Positions 5,203-15,109 are shown, counted from the first letter of the stretch. The stretch: DNA of 38,421 bases from Candidatus Omnitrophota bacterium (GCA_018823795.1 JAHJGZ010000168.1:1-38421); one strand, 5' to 3'. Numbers and translations are program-made. Notes: a model not told the origin generated them from the sequence alone.

Positions 5203-7124
5203 TGCATCTTCCTTTCAATACTATCGATAATTTTCTTCAAAAGAGTTTCCGTTTTTTTGTATGTATCTTTTGACAGAGACGCTGACGCAAAACGCGCGAC
5301 ATTGCACGTTTCATAAAAAGCTGCCGCTTCTTTTAGTAACTCTTCATTATAATTGATTCTCTTGAGCTCCTGTTCGATACGCTCCCAGGTCAATCCGTGT
5401 GGTGAAAGGTTACCTTTGTCTGCAATATAGCCGTCAAAGATACGCGCTGATTCTTCAAAAAACTTTCTATCCTGTGCCTGTTCTAATCTTTTGAGTTCTT
5501 TTATTCTCCGCCGCGCATTGTAAATCGCAAGCCGTCTGCGCCTGCCAACAACATCTTTATCAGCAGCCTCTTGTCTGCGCTTTACAATAAAAAATATTCC
5601 TAATAAAACAGCAAGAAAGATATCGACACTCATAAGGGCTATTTTCGCTGCGCGCCACATCCGTATCCGTTGGTAAAAATTTTCCTTTATATAGTGTACA
5701 TCTCGTGCCTCGACCTGTATTTCTTCTTTCAACTCTTCAGGAACGTGGAGTGATGAAAGGTTATTTTCTTTATCACTCTCATCACCCGGCACAACCGTTA
5801 GTTGAAAAGGACCATTTTTTAAGCTCATGTATTTTTTATACTTAAGGTTAAAAAAATCGAAAGTTACCGGTGGAATATTCAACATGCCGGCCTTCTTTGG
5901 CAGAAACATAACTTCAAAAGTTTTCTTCCCCTGCACAATCCCGCCTTCTTTGATAATGTGTGTCGATGAGGTGCCGTCATAGACCGTAAAATCTTTTGCT
6001 TCGCCGATCAACGGACGCTCAATTGTCTCAATATTCCCCGCACCTTCGATGGTTATGGTCATAGTAACGGGATCATTCTGTTTCGATCTTTTTTTATCAA
6101 GGGCGACGTTCATTCTATAATCGCCGCTCATTCCCTTAAAACCGAGTGGTTTATTTTCTTTAGGAAAAGGGAGCACCGTAATATCGAGTGACGGCGTTTC
6201 GAGAAGTCGTTCTTCTCGACGTGTCATAACATTACCAAAAAAATTATCTTTAAAAAAGTCGTCTATTTTCTCATCTTTTTTATCGGTTATTTGAACCGAA
6301 CATTTCACCACCGTTGGCTTAATGGTAAATTCTCCGGAGCGCGTCGGAAAGAGGGCAAGCTTGCGGACCTCTGCCTTCATATAGTTGCGTCCTTCAAGAG
6401 ACACCTCTTCGCGTACTAACTTTTCTTTATCAGTAAGATCTTCCACCCAAAATCCGAGTGTTTCAGGCTCTTTTTCAAATCCTTCATAGCGTAAATTACG
6501 CCGTGTATACATTATATAGGTGATCGTAAGCTGTTCATACGGATACACTTCTGCCTTATCAGGCACAATCTGTACAAATAAGTTTTCGTCATTTCCTTTG
6601 GGCAGCGTTTTTTTGTGTTGAGGCACCGTCGGCAACGGGGAGGAGACAGGAGAAGGTTGGGTATGTTGAGAAGAAACTGCTGCGGTTTGAGCAGTCGTTG
6701 TACCTATCGGCTGTGTGTGCTGAAGAGAAATTACTTTTATCGCAATCGGTGCTGTACGATATGTCGCACCTTCTACACTCACGTCAAAAGGACTTATGGT
6801 AAAGTCTCCTACTTTCTGTGGGATAAGAACGTACTTAAACGTAACCGTACGTACACTATTTCCCTCCACAAAAGAAAAATTACTCGACCGCCCTTCATAG
6901 TGTGTAAGGAAGTCTTCGAATTGCGGCAAGCGAGGACGTTGCAAGTTAGCGGCTCCAACGCCGACGACCTTAATGCTCATAGTGATTTTATCATCGACAC
7001 TCACTGTTCTCTTATCGAAGGAGGTCAACACCTTGACACTGCTTGCCTGTAAAGACAGCGGGAAAAGAAAAAAAGTTAATCCTAAAAAAACAATATATTT
7101 TTTAACTGTTCGGCTCTGGTTCAT
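5199..7124 (-). CDS. batD: BatD-like envelope protein
   Basis: 641 residues. A cleavable signal peptide (KKYIVFLGLTFFLFPLSLQA) is followed by a long beta-sandwich periplasmic region with the BatD opening VKVLTSFDKRTVSVDDKITM, a repeated module in the second half (SGDYRMNVALDKKRSKQNDP), one membrane helix near residue 510-530 (ALMSVDIFLAVLLGIFFIVK), and a basic cytoplasmic tail. BatD is thought to work with vWA proteins and a MoxR ATPase in envelope stress tolerance; the biochemical role is unknown. It is followed by batE with a 4-nt overlap and preceded 12 bp upstream by a ParB-like gene. Length and topology fit the family. Confidence 0.85.
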   Translation of the reverse strand: MNQSRTVKKYIVFLGLTFFLFPLSLQASSVKVLTSFDKRTVSVDDKITMSIKVVGVGAANLQRPRLPQFEDFLTHYEGRSSNFSFVEGNSVRTVTFKYVLIPQKVGDFTISPFDVSVEGATYRTAPIAIKVISLQHTQPIGTTTAQTAAVSSQHTQPSPVSSPLPTVPQHKKTLPKGNDENLFVQIVPDKAEVYPYEQLTITYIMYTRRNLRYEGFEKEPETLGFWVEDLTDKEKLVREEVSLEGRNYMKAEVRKLALFPTRSGEFTIKPTVVKCSVQITDKKDEKIDDFFKDNFFGNVMTRREERLLETPSLDITVLPFPKENKPLGFKGMSGDYRMNVALDKKRSKQNDPVTMTITIEGAGNIETIERPLIGEAKDFTVYDGTSSTHIIKEGGIVQGKKTFEVMFLPKKAGMLNIPPVTFDFFNLKYKKYMSLKNGPFQLTVVPGDESDKENNLSSLHVPEELKEEIQVEARDVHYIKENFYQRIRMWRAAKIALMSVDIFLAVLLGIFFIVKRRQEAADKDVVGRRRRLAIYNARRRIKELKRLEQAQDRKFFEESARIFDGYIADKGNLSPHGLTWERIEQELKRINYNEELLKEAAAFYETCNVARFASASLSKDTYKKTETLLKKIIDSIERKMQ

Positions 7125-7136
7125 AATGATAATACT

Positions 7137-8117
7137 CTATAAGAATGTAAGCTTTTTATCAACATCAAACGCTGTTTTTAATGTTTTGCTGTTATTGTGA
7201 ATACACGTGAGCGCAGCGTGTAACTCATTTTCGGAAGAAAATTGTATAGCAAGAGTAGAAAAATCTTCTTCAAAATTTACCGGTTCTTTCAATTGAATAT
7301 TTTTTGTAAACTTAAGGCGTTTTTTCATTCGTGTAAAATTTTTCCTCATTGCCGTACAAGAGGGCCCCTGGACCTCTTTCAGATACTGGATAAGAAGGGC
7401 TCCCCGCTGCCGAGGCGAACTGTTTTTTTGCCGCAAAATTTTTTGTATTGTGTGTCTTTTTAACAATGTCGTCAAAGATAGAGAATCCCGTTTTAAAATA
7501 TTGTTCAATACATCACACACTATCTTTAGTTCACTGGCCGAGAAGAAACACCGAGGCAATACCTGCTTATAGAGAAGTGTTTGTTCCTCGCGGCTACAGT
7601 GAGCTAACACACAGGCGCCTTTAAAACTGATGTGTTCTTCTTCGATCAGCACCTTTAACGGATGTATCAAGCTGTGTATACGCATATATTCTTCTACAAC
7701 TTTTAAAGAAGGGGGCAGTCCAAGCAGTGGTGCTACCTGAGATCGCAAAAGGGTATCATTGAAGGAAAATATTTTTCGCCCCTTTTCCAACGCAATCCCT
7801 TTATCAAAATCAGAGAGGAGTGAATTTCTATTACTTTCAAGAGCCAGGAGAAACAGTTCCTGAGGGTTTTTATCCTCGCGGGAAATAACCAGTCCCGACA
7901 CCTCGCGCTTTTTGAGACGACGCAGACAATACATTCGTTTAAATCCCGATAGAAGAATAAAACGATCACCATTTTTTATAAACAACGGGGGCACGATAAT
8001 ACCCTGACGCTGAATAGAGTTACATAATCCTTCATCATGTAATCGAGAGCGATGACAAAAGTCATCCTTATCAAAATCGATCTGGGAAATATCAATCATA
8101 CGTAACGTTACGGTCAT
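7137..8117 (-). CDS. ParB/RepB/Spo0J-like N-terminal domain protein
   Basis: 326 residues from the ATG at 8117, chosen because AGGGAAAGG lies just upstream and the start overlaps the previous stop as ATGA; the track's GEIYTRGKG extension has no such support. The ParB nuclease-like fold is visible as IQRQGIIVPPLFIKNGDRFI followed by LSGFKRMYCLRRL (the ParB GxRR-box region), then LLALESNRNSLLSDFDKGIA and a central HTH-like stretch (LRSQVAPLLGLPPSLKVVEE). The C-terminal third is basic and unrecognised. ParB-like proteins bind DNA and, in ParB proper, use CTP. No parA and no obvious parS accompanies it, and it sits among envelope genes, so a chromosome-partition role is unlikely; a regulatory role is inference. 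Confidence 0.75.
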   Translation of the reverse strand: MTVTLRMIDISQIDFDKDDFCHRSRLHDEGLCNSIQRQGIIVPPLFIKNGDRFILLSGFKRMYCLRRLKKREVSGLVISREDKNPQELFLLALESNRNSLLSDFDKGIALEKGRKIFSFNDTLLRSQVAPLLGLPPSLKVVEEYMRIHSLIHPLKVLIEEEHISFKGACVLAHCSREEQTLLYKQVLPRCFFSASELKIVCDVLNNILKRDSLSLTTLLKRHTIQKILRQKNSSPRQRGALLIQYLKEVQGPSCTAMRKNFTRMKKRLKFTKNIQLKEPVNFEEDFSTLAIQFSSENELHAALTCIHNNSKTLKTAFDVDKKLTFL

Positions 8118-9589
8118 GCCTTTCCCTCTCGTATAAATCTCACCCATTTTTTATCGAACTGCTCGGGTTTCAATCGGAGCTGATCGTAGAATGCTTGTTT
8201 AAAATTTTTTCCTTTCTTAAGATCCTCTAAAAATTTTTTAATTTTATACATCTGATATCGCTTAAGTAAATATTGAACCATGGTAAATGATTGTTTATAA
8301 AACAATGACGTATTCGTACCCGCAGGCATTGTTGGCGATGAGAAAATACTGTCAAAAAGGATTTGTTCATTGTTGCGGACCGCATCGGTAACTATACTCG
8401 TATCAATCTTAACGATTTTATTCTCTTCATACTGAGCAAGCCCTTCATTCAACCAGAGCGGGCACTTATCACCGGCAATCTCATATATCAGCGCGTGTGT
8501 ATACTCATGTCGCACAAGACTCTCAAATGTTTTGAGATTCGTTTTTGTATCTATTGCAGGAAGTCGAATTTTTCCATCATACATAGCACGGATACTACCA
8601 TGCCCGCCCACCCCCTCCGCATCACCCTCTCCTGTGTTAGCAGTTTGTTCCATAAAGATATCATGATTATAAATAATCACGGGCGTTTTCGTTTTTGAAA
8701 AATAATTTAAATCACGGCCAATGACACGATAGGCACGCCGCAGGATTTCACGTAATTGATAACCACTTTGGGCAACACCTTTTTTATCGTAGCGAATAAT
8801 AAATTGAGCAGCCTCATACGAAGCTAAATCTTTTTCATGTCCCATTTCCGTTTCGAGTTTCTTTATTTTGTTTTCAATCTCCGGAATATGTTCTTCCTTG
8901 ATACCTTTGCCCTGGAGAGCCTTTTGCCAAAAAACTTTAGCCTTTTCTAAATCCTGTCTGAAATAGGCAATCTCACCTAAGACTTCATAAATATAGGTAT
9001 TATCAGAACGATACAATAACGCGTCTTTTAAACAACGTTCTGCCTGTTCGTATTTTTTTTCATTATAAAACTTGACACCACTCTCATACAATACAAAACC
9101 TAACCGGCCAAGATACGCAACATTCATAGGATCAAATTCGATTGCTTTTCTATAACTTGTGCACGCCTCATCCACCTTCCCCGCATTAAATTGTTGCTCA
9201 GCAAATTTATAGTACGCTGCACTCATACTCTTGCCGATGATTGCCGTATCCTCAGCAAGCGCATATGCTTCTTTCAGGTAAAAAAGGGCTTCGAGATAAT
9301 TCAAAGCCCTCATTTCCTCTAGTGCATAGGCATGATAGGCAATCACCAGTTTTTTTGTGTAGGTTGTATCACTACTATCAAGTTGCCTGAGTCTTTGATA
9401 TATCTCTATAGCTTCCTGATAGAGTCCTTGCTCTAATAAACGCACACCTCTTTGTTTTAACGTAACACTATCAGTCGATTCGCTCACATGGTACATTTCT
9501 TCTTGCTCTGTCGTGATTGTTTGAGCATGTGCAATGATACCGTGCACAAAACCAAACCATAGTGCGAGGAGTATGAATACGATTCTCAT
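8114..9589 (-). CDS. TPR protein with gluzincin (peptidase MA-like) domain
   Basis: 491 residues. A signal peptide (MRIVFILLALWFGFVHGIIA...) leads to tetratricopeptide repeats from about 45 to 230 (LEQGLYQEAIEIYQRLRQLD, FNAGKVDEACTSYRKAIEFD, YNEEKKYEQAERCLKDALL-type units), and then a zinc metalloprotease domain. The metal site is HEYTH (His361, Glu362, His365) with the downstream glutamate in WLNEGLAQYEE (Glu382), the pattern of M1-related 'peptidase MA' proteins. It is presumably secreted or periplasmic and cleaves or binds envelope proteins. It overlaps its neighbours on both sides by ATGA, placing it in one operon with the M48 protease and the ParB-like and Bat genes. The substrate is unknown. 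Confidence 0.85.
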   Translation of the reverse strand: MRIVFILLALWFGFVHGIIAHAQTITTEQEEMYHVSESTDSVTLKQRGVRLLEQGLYQEAIEIYQRLRQLDSSDTTYTKKLVIAYHAYALEEMRALNYLEALFYLKEAYALAEDTAIIGKSMSAAYYKFAEQQFNAGKVDEACTSYRKAIEFDPMNVAYLGRLGFVLYESGVKFYNEKKYEQAERCLKDALLYRSDNTYIYEVLGEIAYFRQDLEKAKVFWQKALQGKGIKEEHIPEIENKIKKLETEMGHEKDLASYEAAQFIIRYDKKGVAQSGYQLREILRRAYRVIGRDLNYFSKTKTPVIIYNHDIFMEQTANTGEGDAEGVGGHGSIRAMYDGKIRLPAIDTKTNLKTFESLVRHEYTHALIYEIAGDKCPLWLNEGLAQYEENKIVKIDTSIVTDAVRNNEQILFDSIFSSPTMPAGTNTSLFYKQSFTMVQYLLKRYQMYKIKKFLEDLKKGKNFKQAFYDQLRLKPEQFDKKWVRFIREGKA

Positions 9590-10710
9590 AAAGAGGCGCT
9601 CTCTTTTTCTTTACTATCCTGTGACTGTGCCCATGCAATACGCTTCGCAATAGAAGGATGCGAGTAAAATATACACTCAATAAGCGCATGAGGAGAAGGG
9701 TCAGACAAATTGATCTCCCCTAATTTCTTCATCGTTGAGACAAACGCATCCCCTCGTCCTCCCGTGCGAAGGGCAAACGCATCCGCTTCACGTTCCATCG
9801 CACGTGAATATGCATTTTGTAGTGGCATAATAACAACACCAAAAAGAGCAAACAGTAAACATATAAAAGGAAATGTCGCAACGTCCGCTGCGCCATTAAA
9901 TGCGAACACTTTCACGATATACGATAACCACACGTACGCACAATAAAACGCGATAATATAGACAACGGTGGCAAATGAAATATGTTTCCAGATGTGTTTA
10001 AGAGTAAAATGCCCCACTTCATGAGCAACCACAACCTCGATTTCCTGCGGCGTAAAATGAGAAATAAGCGTATCACTCAATACAACTCGCTTCGTATTTC
10101 CCAATCCCATAAAAGCGGCGTTTGCTTTTTTGGTTGTCTTGCTTAAATTAAGCGAAAAGATATTACTAATCTTGAGTTTCGTATTTTTTACACAGTTGAG
10201 GATTTTCTCTTTTAATTCTTGATCTTTAATCTCGTCATATTTATAAAAAAGCGGCACAATGAAGACCGGAATGATCTTACTCAAAATAAGAGAGAAAAGA
10301 ATAAATGCCGCCCAACACCATACCCACCACCATGCAGGGCTCATTCTCATAATGGCGTAGAGCCCTTCGATCATAATAAGGCCAAGTACGATCGTCAGGA
10401 GACGCTTCTTCCCGTTATCAATGATCCATGCCATAAAGTTTTGATTCGATAGCTTATATTTATGCTCAAGAAAAAACGAGGAATAGATATCTAAAGGAAA
10501 ATCGATTATTAAGGAAAAGAGGTAAAATAACAAAAAGTAAAAGAATACTATGATGAAACTATTGTCAGAAAGACGGTGCGCCCAATTGCGAAAGACAAAC
10601 GTGAGGGGAGAAAAAGCAATTATCGATAAGAGGACAAGGGATACAACAAGGTTCATGATGGTTAATCTGATGCGAATTTTCGAATATTCTTTTGCTTTGG
10701 TATCAGTCAT
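9586..10710 (-). CDS. M48 family zinc metalloprotease, Ste24/CAAX protease 1-like
   Basis: 374 residues with several transmembrane helices in the first 160 residues, the catalytic HEVGH motif (His230-His234) between helices, and the third zinc ligand in the downstream MEREADAFAL helix. The N-terminal DFPLDIYSSFFLEHKYKLSN and FIVPLFYKYDEI segments are characteristic of Ste24-type members rather than HtpX. Such proteases act at the inner membrane in protein quality control or processing. ATGA overlaps join it to DUF4416 upstream and the TPR-protease downstream. Family call secure; substrate unknown. Confidence 0.9.
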   Translation of the reverse strand: MTDTKAKEYSKIRIRLTIMNLVVSLVLLSIIAFSPLTFVFRNWAHRLSDNSFIIVFFYFLLFYLFSLIIDFPLDIYSSFFLEHKYKLSNQNFMAWIIDNGKKRLLTIVLGLIMIEGLYAIMRMSPAWWWVWCWAAFILFSLILSKIIPVFIVPLFYKYDEIKDQELKEKILNCVKNTKLKISNIFSLNLSKTTKKANAAFMGLGNTKRVVLSDTLISHFTPQEIEVVVAHEVGHFTLKHIWKHISFATVVYIIAFYCAYVWLSYIVKVFAFNGAADVATFPFICLLFALFGVVIMPLQNAYSRAMEREADAFALRTGGRGDAFVSTMKKLGEINLSDPSPHALIECIFYSHPSIAKRIAWAQSQDSKEKESASL

Positions 10711-11252
10711 TTTTTTCCTTTATTTCTACTTTTTTTTATCATTGTATGATAGGTATTGCGCACCGTATTAAAATAACGGATCGTTTCCTCTTCTCTATAA
10801 TCCGGATAGGTCCATGGCAACAGAGTGTAACTCCCTTTCTTAAAGAGTAGGGTAATCTCAGCAAAAATTCCCTTCCCGAGATAAATACGATGTGAGAAAT
10901 CTTTGGTGCTTGCTAACACCAATTTTGAAAGGTCGACATATCCGGGATCGATATTGACTCGCCGTTTTCCTTTCCGGGAAAACTTTTTCTCAATCGCGTT
11001 GGTTATTACTTTAATGGCGGCCAACGTCTCCGGCTTGATCATTTTTTTAAAAGAACAATATTTGCGTTTAATGTCGTTGCCCAATTCATCGGTGTAGTAA
11101 TCGGTATGATGAAAAGAATACAACAGATTCGTACTGAGGAGGGGCCCAAATTTTTTTTGTACTATCTCCTCGGTTTTCTGCGCTATTTTTTCATCAGTAT
11201 ACAGAAGCCCCATTATTAAGAGCACTTTGTTTGGCCGTGTAATGGCTCCCAT
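10707..11252 (-). CDS. DUF4416 family protein
   Basis: 181 residues. The features I associate with DUF4416 are visible: an N-terminal KVLLIMGLLYTD, the SFHHTDYYTDELG segment, the RRVNIDPGYVDLSKLVLAS motif, and a C-terminal LLPWTYPDYR followed by a short helix. The function is unknown; members are cytoplasmic proteins seen in sulfate reducers, Omnitrophota and related groups. Downstream it overlaps the M48 protease by ATGA; upstream, folE ends 16 bp away, so the genes are probably co-transcribed. Confidence 0.85.
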   Translation of the reverse strand: MGAITRPNKVLLIMGLLYTDEKIAQKTEEIVQKKFGPLLSTNLLYSFHHTDYYTDELGNDIKRKYCSFKKMIKPETLAAIKVITNAIEKKFSRKGKRRVNIDPGYVDLSKLVLASTKDFSHRIYLGKGIFAEITLLFKKGSYTLLPWTYPDYREEETIRYFNTVRNTYHTMIKKSRNKGKK

Positions 11253-11268
11253 AATTGTGTTCTTTCTT

Positions 11269-11811
11269 TTAATGACCGATCAAATTCAAAAATTCTGATC
11301 GAGATTTAGCATCAGTACGAAAATTGCCGAGCATAGAACTCGTAATTGCAATTGAATTTTGTTTTTCAACACCGCGCATAACCATACATAAATGTATTGC
11401 TTCGATCACACACGCGACCCCCGAAGGCTTGAGGGCATCCATTAAGGTCTCTGCAATCTGACCGGTCAATCGTTCTTGTACTTGGAGTCGTCGCGCAAAG
11501 ACTTCCACAATCCTTGGGATCTTCGAAAGGCCGATTATTCTCCCCTTCGGGATATAGGCAACGTGGCATTTACCATAAAAGGGAAGCATATGGTGTTCAC
11601 ACATACTAAATATTTCAATATTTTTTACGATCACCATTTCATCATATTTTTCTTCAAAAACCGCATCACGCAAAATTTCTTTGGGGTCTTGATGATATCC
11701 CTTTGTAAGATACTTGAGGGACTTTGCAACCCGCTCAGGCGTTCGCAGCAATCCTTCTCTTGTGGGATCTTCACCAATGTGAACTAATAATTCCTTAACG
11801 ACCTTTTCCAT
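11269..11811 (-). CDS. folE: GTP cyclohydrolase I
   Basis: 180 residues, full length for FolE. It converts GTP to 7,8-dihydroneopterin triphosphate, the first step of folate (and some queuosine-type) synthesis. Zinc and catalytic residues are visible in [19 protein letters not shown] and in [11 protein letters not shown]; the N-terminus has [19 protein letters not shown], and the C-terminus [15 protein letters not shown] site sits 6 nt before the ATG. Tetrahydrofolate made from this pathway is the one-carbon acceptor of the glycine cleavage system encoded further along the window, though the two loci are not one operon. Confidence 0.97.
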   Translation of the reverse strand: MEKVVKELLVHIGEDPTREGLLRTPERVAKSLKYLTKGYHQDPKEILRDAVFEEKYDEMVIVKNIEIFSMCEHHMLPFYGKCHVAYIPKGRIIGLSKIPRIVEVFARRLQVQERLTGQIAETLMDALKPSGVACVIEAIHLCMVMRGVEKQNSIAITSSMLGNFRTDAKSRSEFLNLIGH

Positions 11812-11887
11812 TGTGTTCCTCCATTTATTAAGGGATAAAGGGGTAAGGGCTCAGGGGTACGTAATCCATCGTAAGGCTTTTTATCCC

Positions 11888-12664
11888 CTACCTCTTACCT
11901 CTTTTTTTCACTTCTTCCCATATTGCATCCAACTCCTTCAGCGGGACTTCACCTATTTTTTTTCCTTCTTTTTTAAGCTGCCGCTCAACCAGCTGGAACC
12001 GTTTGATAAATTTATTATTTGTTTTTCGTAGTGCGATCTCAGAATTAAGATGTAACTTCCTGCCAATAGTAACAACAGAAAACAGAAGATCCCCTAACTC
12101 TTCCTGAATTTTTGCATTATTCCTCCTCCTGCGCCAGACCTCTTTTTTTATCTCCGCAAGTTCCTCATCAACCTTATTAAAAACCCCTTTCATATCAGGC
12201 CAGTCAAAACCAACGCGGGCAACCCGTCGTCCAATTTTATCGGATCGGTGCAATGCGGGAAATGATGAACTTAAATCATCTAAAATCGAAATTCGTTTAC
12301 TCACTCCTTTTTCTTTATTCTTTGCCGTATGCCACAATGCATGCGCGGTGCCTGACGTGCGTGCTCTTTCGCTGCCAAAAACATGAGGATGCCGGTGCAC
12401 CATTTTCTTGATCGCACCCTGCATGACAGTTTTTTTGGTAAAAAGTTTTTTTTCTTCGCCAATGGAAATTAACATAGCAATGATACACACGGTATCGCCT
12501 AATTCCTCTCGAATTTTGTCAGAGTCTTTCTCTAAGACCGAATCGATCATTTCATGCACCTCTTCTAAAAGACATGACATGAGCGTTTCAAAGGTTTGCT
12601 TCCGGTCCCACGGACAACCGTTCGGGCCCCGCAATGTTTTCATAATATCAATCAACTGGTTCAT
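11888..12664 (-). CDS. mazG: Nucleoside triphosphate pyrophosphohydrolase MazG
   Basis: About 258 residues from MNQLIDIMKTL, chosen because E. coli MazG starts MNQ... at the same point; the track start is a GTG four codons earlier that overlaps the helicase stop. It has two MazG helical repeats. The first carries LRGPNGCPWDRKQTFETL and the metal-binding LLEEVHEMIDS...EELGDTV. The second carries DELAEIKKEV...EELGDLLFSVV. MazG hydrolyses NTPs to NMPs and pyrophosphate, housecleaning non-canonical nucleotides and moderating stress responses. The ribosome-binding site lies within the helicase stop region, suggesting coupling. Confidence 0.95.
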   Translation of the reverse strand: MNQLIDIMKTLRGPNGCPWDRKQTFETLMSCLLEEVHEMIDSVLEKDSDKIREELGDTVCIIAMLISIGEEKKLFTKKTVMQGAIKKMVHRHPHVFGSERARTSGTAHALWHTAKNKEKGVSKRISILDDLSSSFPALHRSDKIGRRVARVGFDWPDMKGVFNKVDEELAEIKKEVWRRRRNNAKIQEELGDLLFSVVTIGRKLHLNSEIALRKTNNKFIKRFQLVERQLKKEGKKIGEVPLKELDAIWEEVKKRGKR

Positions 12665-12669
12665 TTCTG

Positions 12670-14667
12670 CTACCACCGATAATCGTATTCTAATTCTTCT
12701 TTTTTATCTACTTCCTCGCCGTCATAATCCCATTCATCACTTACATATGATATATATTCACGCGGTATTTCACTTAAAAATCGTGACGGCATATTGTACA
12801 TACGCATACCATACAGTCGTCTACTACGGGCATAACTCAATATGATCTGCTCACGGGCTCGGGTAAGACCAACATAACAGAGACGCCGTTCTTCTTCAAG
12901 GTCACGGTCGTGACTGTTCAATACATTACTATGCGGGAAAATATCCTCCTCCATACCAACCATAAAGACAACATCAAACTCCAGCCCTTTTGCACAGTGA
13001 ATGGTCATAAGATTAAGAATATCTGTACCTTGTTCCAACTGATCGACACTGGTCTCAAGTGAAATCATATCCAAAAAATCTCCGAGCAAAGCTCGCTCTC
13101 CCTGCTGCCGCGCGTGGTCCTCAAACTCAGTCATTGCACCGATAAACTCTTTTATATTTTCCACTCGCGCCCGGGCTTCAATGGTTTGCTCTCTTTCGAT
13201 TATGTGCGCATATCCTGTCTCGTGCAGAATGGTTTGTACGACTTTACTGGGCAGGCAGCTATCTTTCTTCGCCCGTAATTCTTCCAGCCATGTATATAAT
13301 TTTTGAATGCTCGTACGTGCTCGATTGCTGAGCCCTTGAATGCTCTCGGCATGCGCTAAGGTAGCATACAAAGACAGCGTATGGGTTTTTTGATAGGTAC
13401 CGAGTATGTGCAGTGCTTTGATACCGATACCACGTACGGGAACATTAATAATTCGTTTTAAACTCACCTCATCCTCGGGACAGGCGATCACTTTCAGGAA
13501 TGCCATTATATCTTTAATTTCTTTCCGATCATAAAACCGAACGCCCCCGATAATACGATAGGGAATATTATACCGCCTCAGATACTCTTCCAAAACTCGT
13601 GATTGCGCATGAATACGATAAAAAACGACCATAGCATCCAAACGCGTCCCCTCTTGTCGGTAATGAACAATGTTCTCGGCTAATGCCCGCGCTTCTTCAC
13701 GTTCGTCACGGGTCTCACATAAAAGAAGCGGTTCTCCTTCTGCCTTATCAGTCCACAGCGCCTTTTCTTTTCGTGACAGGTTGTGCAGAATAAGTGCATT
13801 CGATGCATTGAGAATGTTTTCGGTGGAACGATAATTCTTGTCAAGTTTTATTACTGCAACGTTTGAATAATCTTTTTCAAACGATAAAATATTGCTAACA
13901 TCAGCGCCGCGCCATCCATAAATAGCTTGATCGGGGTCGCCAACCACCATTAAATTTTTATGATGGGCAGCAAGGAGTTTTATCCATCGATACTGTGCAT
14001 GGTTGGTATCTTGATACTCATCGATTAATATATAGTGAAACCGGCGTTGATAGTCCGAAAGGACGGAGGGATTTTTTTCGAATAGTTCGATGCATGTACT
14101 AATAAGTCCTCCGAAATCGATACCATTATATTGTTTCAGCTTTTTTTCATATACATCATAGACGCGCGCCACAACCTCATCCTGATAGGACCGTGTCTCC
14201 TGTTGATAACTTTCAGCTGTTATTAACTCATCCTTTGCACGATTAATACGCTCTCGAATCATCTTCGGTACAAATTGTTTATGATCGAGTTTTAATTCAT
14301 TTAGACATTCCCTTATAAGTGCTAATTGATCATTTTCATCATACACCGAAAAATATTTCTGCAAGCCAGCCTTTTCGCACTCAGAGCGCAGGATCCTGAG
14401 GCAACTCGCATGGAACGTGCTTACCCACACATCACTACGCACCAATCGTTTAATACGGTCTTTCATTTCCTGTGCTGCTTTATTGGTAAAGGTAACCGCA
14501 AGAAAATTAAATGACGGTATTCCTTGGGCAATAAGATAGGCTATGCGATGGGTCAACACGCGTGTCTTTCCGCTTCCGGCACCGGCAAGAACGAGAAGCG
14601 GTCCTTCTCCATACGTAACCACCTTACTCTGCGAACTATTTAACCCATCCAATATTTTATCTTTCAT
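12670..14667 (-). CDS. UvrD/PcrA/Rep-type superfamily 1 DNA helicase
   Basis: 665 residues. Motif I LAGAGSGKT (Lys34), motif Ia FTNKAAQEMK, motif II IDEYQDTN, motif III VVGDPDQAIYGWRGA, motif IV YRSTENIL, motif V LMTIHCAKGLEFDVVFMVG and motif VI CYVGLTRAREQI are all present, giving a complete 3'-5' translocase. It is slightly shorter than E. coli UvrD (720) and lacks a long C-terminal extension, nearer to PcrA/Rep. It acts in repair and replication restart. The start overlaps the Minf_1886-type gene by ATGA. Choosing between uvrD, pcrA and rep from sequence alone is not safe, so no symbol is given. Confidence 0.95.
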   Translation of the reverse strand: MKDKILDGLNSSQSKVVTYGEGPLLVLAGAGSGKTRVLTHRIAYLIAQGIPSFNFLAVTFTNKAAQEMKDRIKRLVRSDVWVSTFHASCLRILRSECEKAGLQKYFSVYDENDQLALIRECLNELKLDHKQFVPKMIRERINRAKDELITAESYQQETRSYQDEVVARVYDVYEKKLKQYNGIDFGGLISTCIELFEKNPSVLSDYQRRFHYILIDEYQDTNHAQYRWIKLLAAHHKNLMVVGDPDQAIYGWRGADVSNILSFEKDYSNVAVIKLDKNYRSTENILNASNALILHNLSRKEKALWTDKAEGEPLLLCETRDEREEARALAENIVHYRQEGTRLDAMVVFYRIHAQSRVLEEYLRRYNIPYRIIGGVRFYDRKEIKDIMAFLKVIACPEDEVSLKRIINVPVRGIGIKALHILGTYQKTHTLSLYATLAHAESIQGLSNRARTSIQKLYTWLEELRAKKDSCLPSKVVQTILHETGYAHIIEREQTIEARARVENIKEFIGAMTEFEDHARQQGERALLGDFLDMISLETSVDQLEQGTDILNLMTIHCAKGLEFDVVFMVGMEEDIFPHSNVLNSHDRDLEEERRLCYVGLTRAREQIILSYARSRRLYGMRMYNMPSRFLSEIPREYISYVSDEWDYDGEEVDKKEELEYDYRW

Positions 14668-15041
14668 ATATCATACTCAATTTTTTCTTTAAATGCTTCA
14701 TCAAAGATATAGACATTCTTAAAATCATCGATTGAATCTTCTTCTGTTCTACTCATAAGGGATGATTCGATCAAATTATACACAATCTTTCCAAAATCAT
14801 ATGTTTCTCGAATTCCCCAGTGTTCAAATACTGTTTGTACCAAATGACCAAATTGATCAAGCGCATAATCCCGTATCCCGAAACACAGTTCTTGTCCGCT
14901 CACATGACGATGTTTTTCCAACCTATTCACCGTATAATGCAGGGCGCCCATAACAAAATGATACGCCTCCATTTTATACTCGGGATGTATTTGTACAACT
15001 TTTTCTACTTTGGAAAGAAAATCTTGAATTTCTTTGTTCAT
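14664..15041 (-). CDS. Minf_1886 family protein
   Basis: 125 residues. The sequence matches my memory of the short Planctomycetes/Verrucomicrobia-restricted family: EAYHFVMGALHYTV, HVSGQELCFGIRDYALDQFG, VFEHWGIRETYDFGKIVYNL and a final FDEAF. No function is established. It overlaps the helicase start by ATGA and precedes it in the transcript. The restricted taxonomic distribution is one of the hints toward a PVC-type host. Confidence 0.8.
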   Translation of the reverse strand: MNKEIQDFLSKVEKVVQIHPEYKMEAYHFVMGALHYTVNRLEKHRHVSGQELCFGIRDYALDQFGHLVQTVFEHWGIRETYDFGKIVYNLIESSLMSRTEEDSIDDFKNVYIFDEAFKEKIEYDI

Positions 15042-15109
15042 AAATGAGCAGTCAATTTACGGAACATAGGTGACGTATATTGTAGGCCGAAGGCCGTCTG
15101 CGAATTTAT

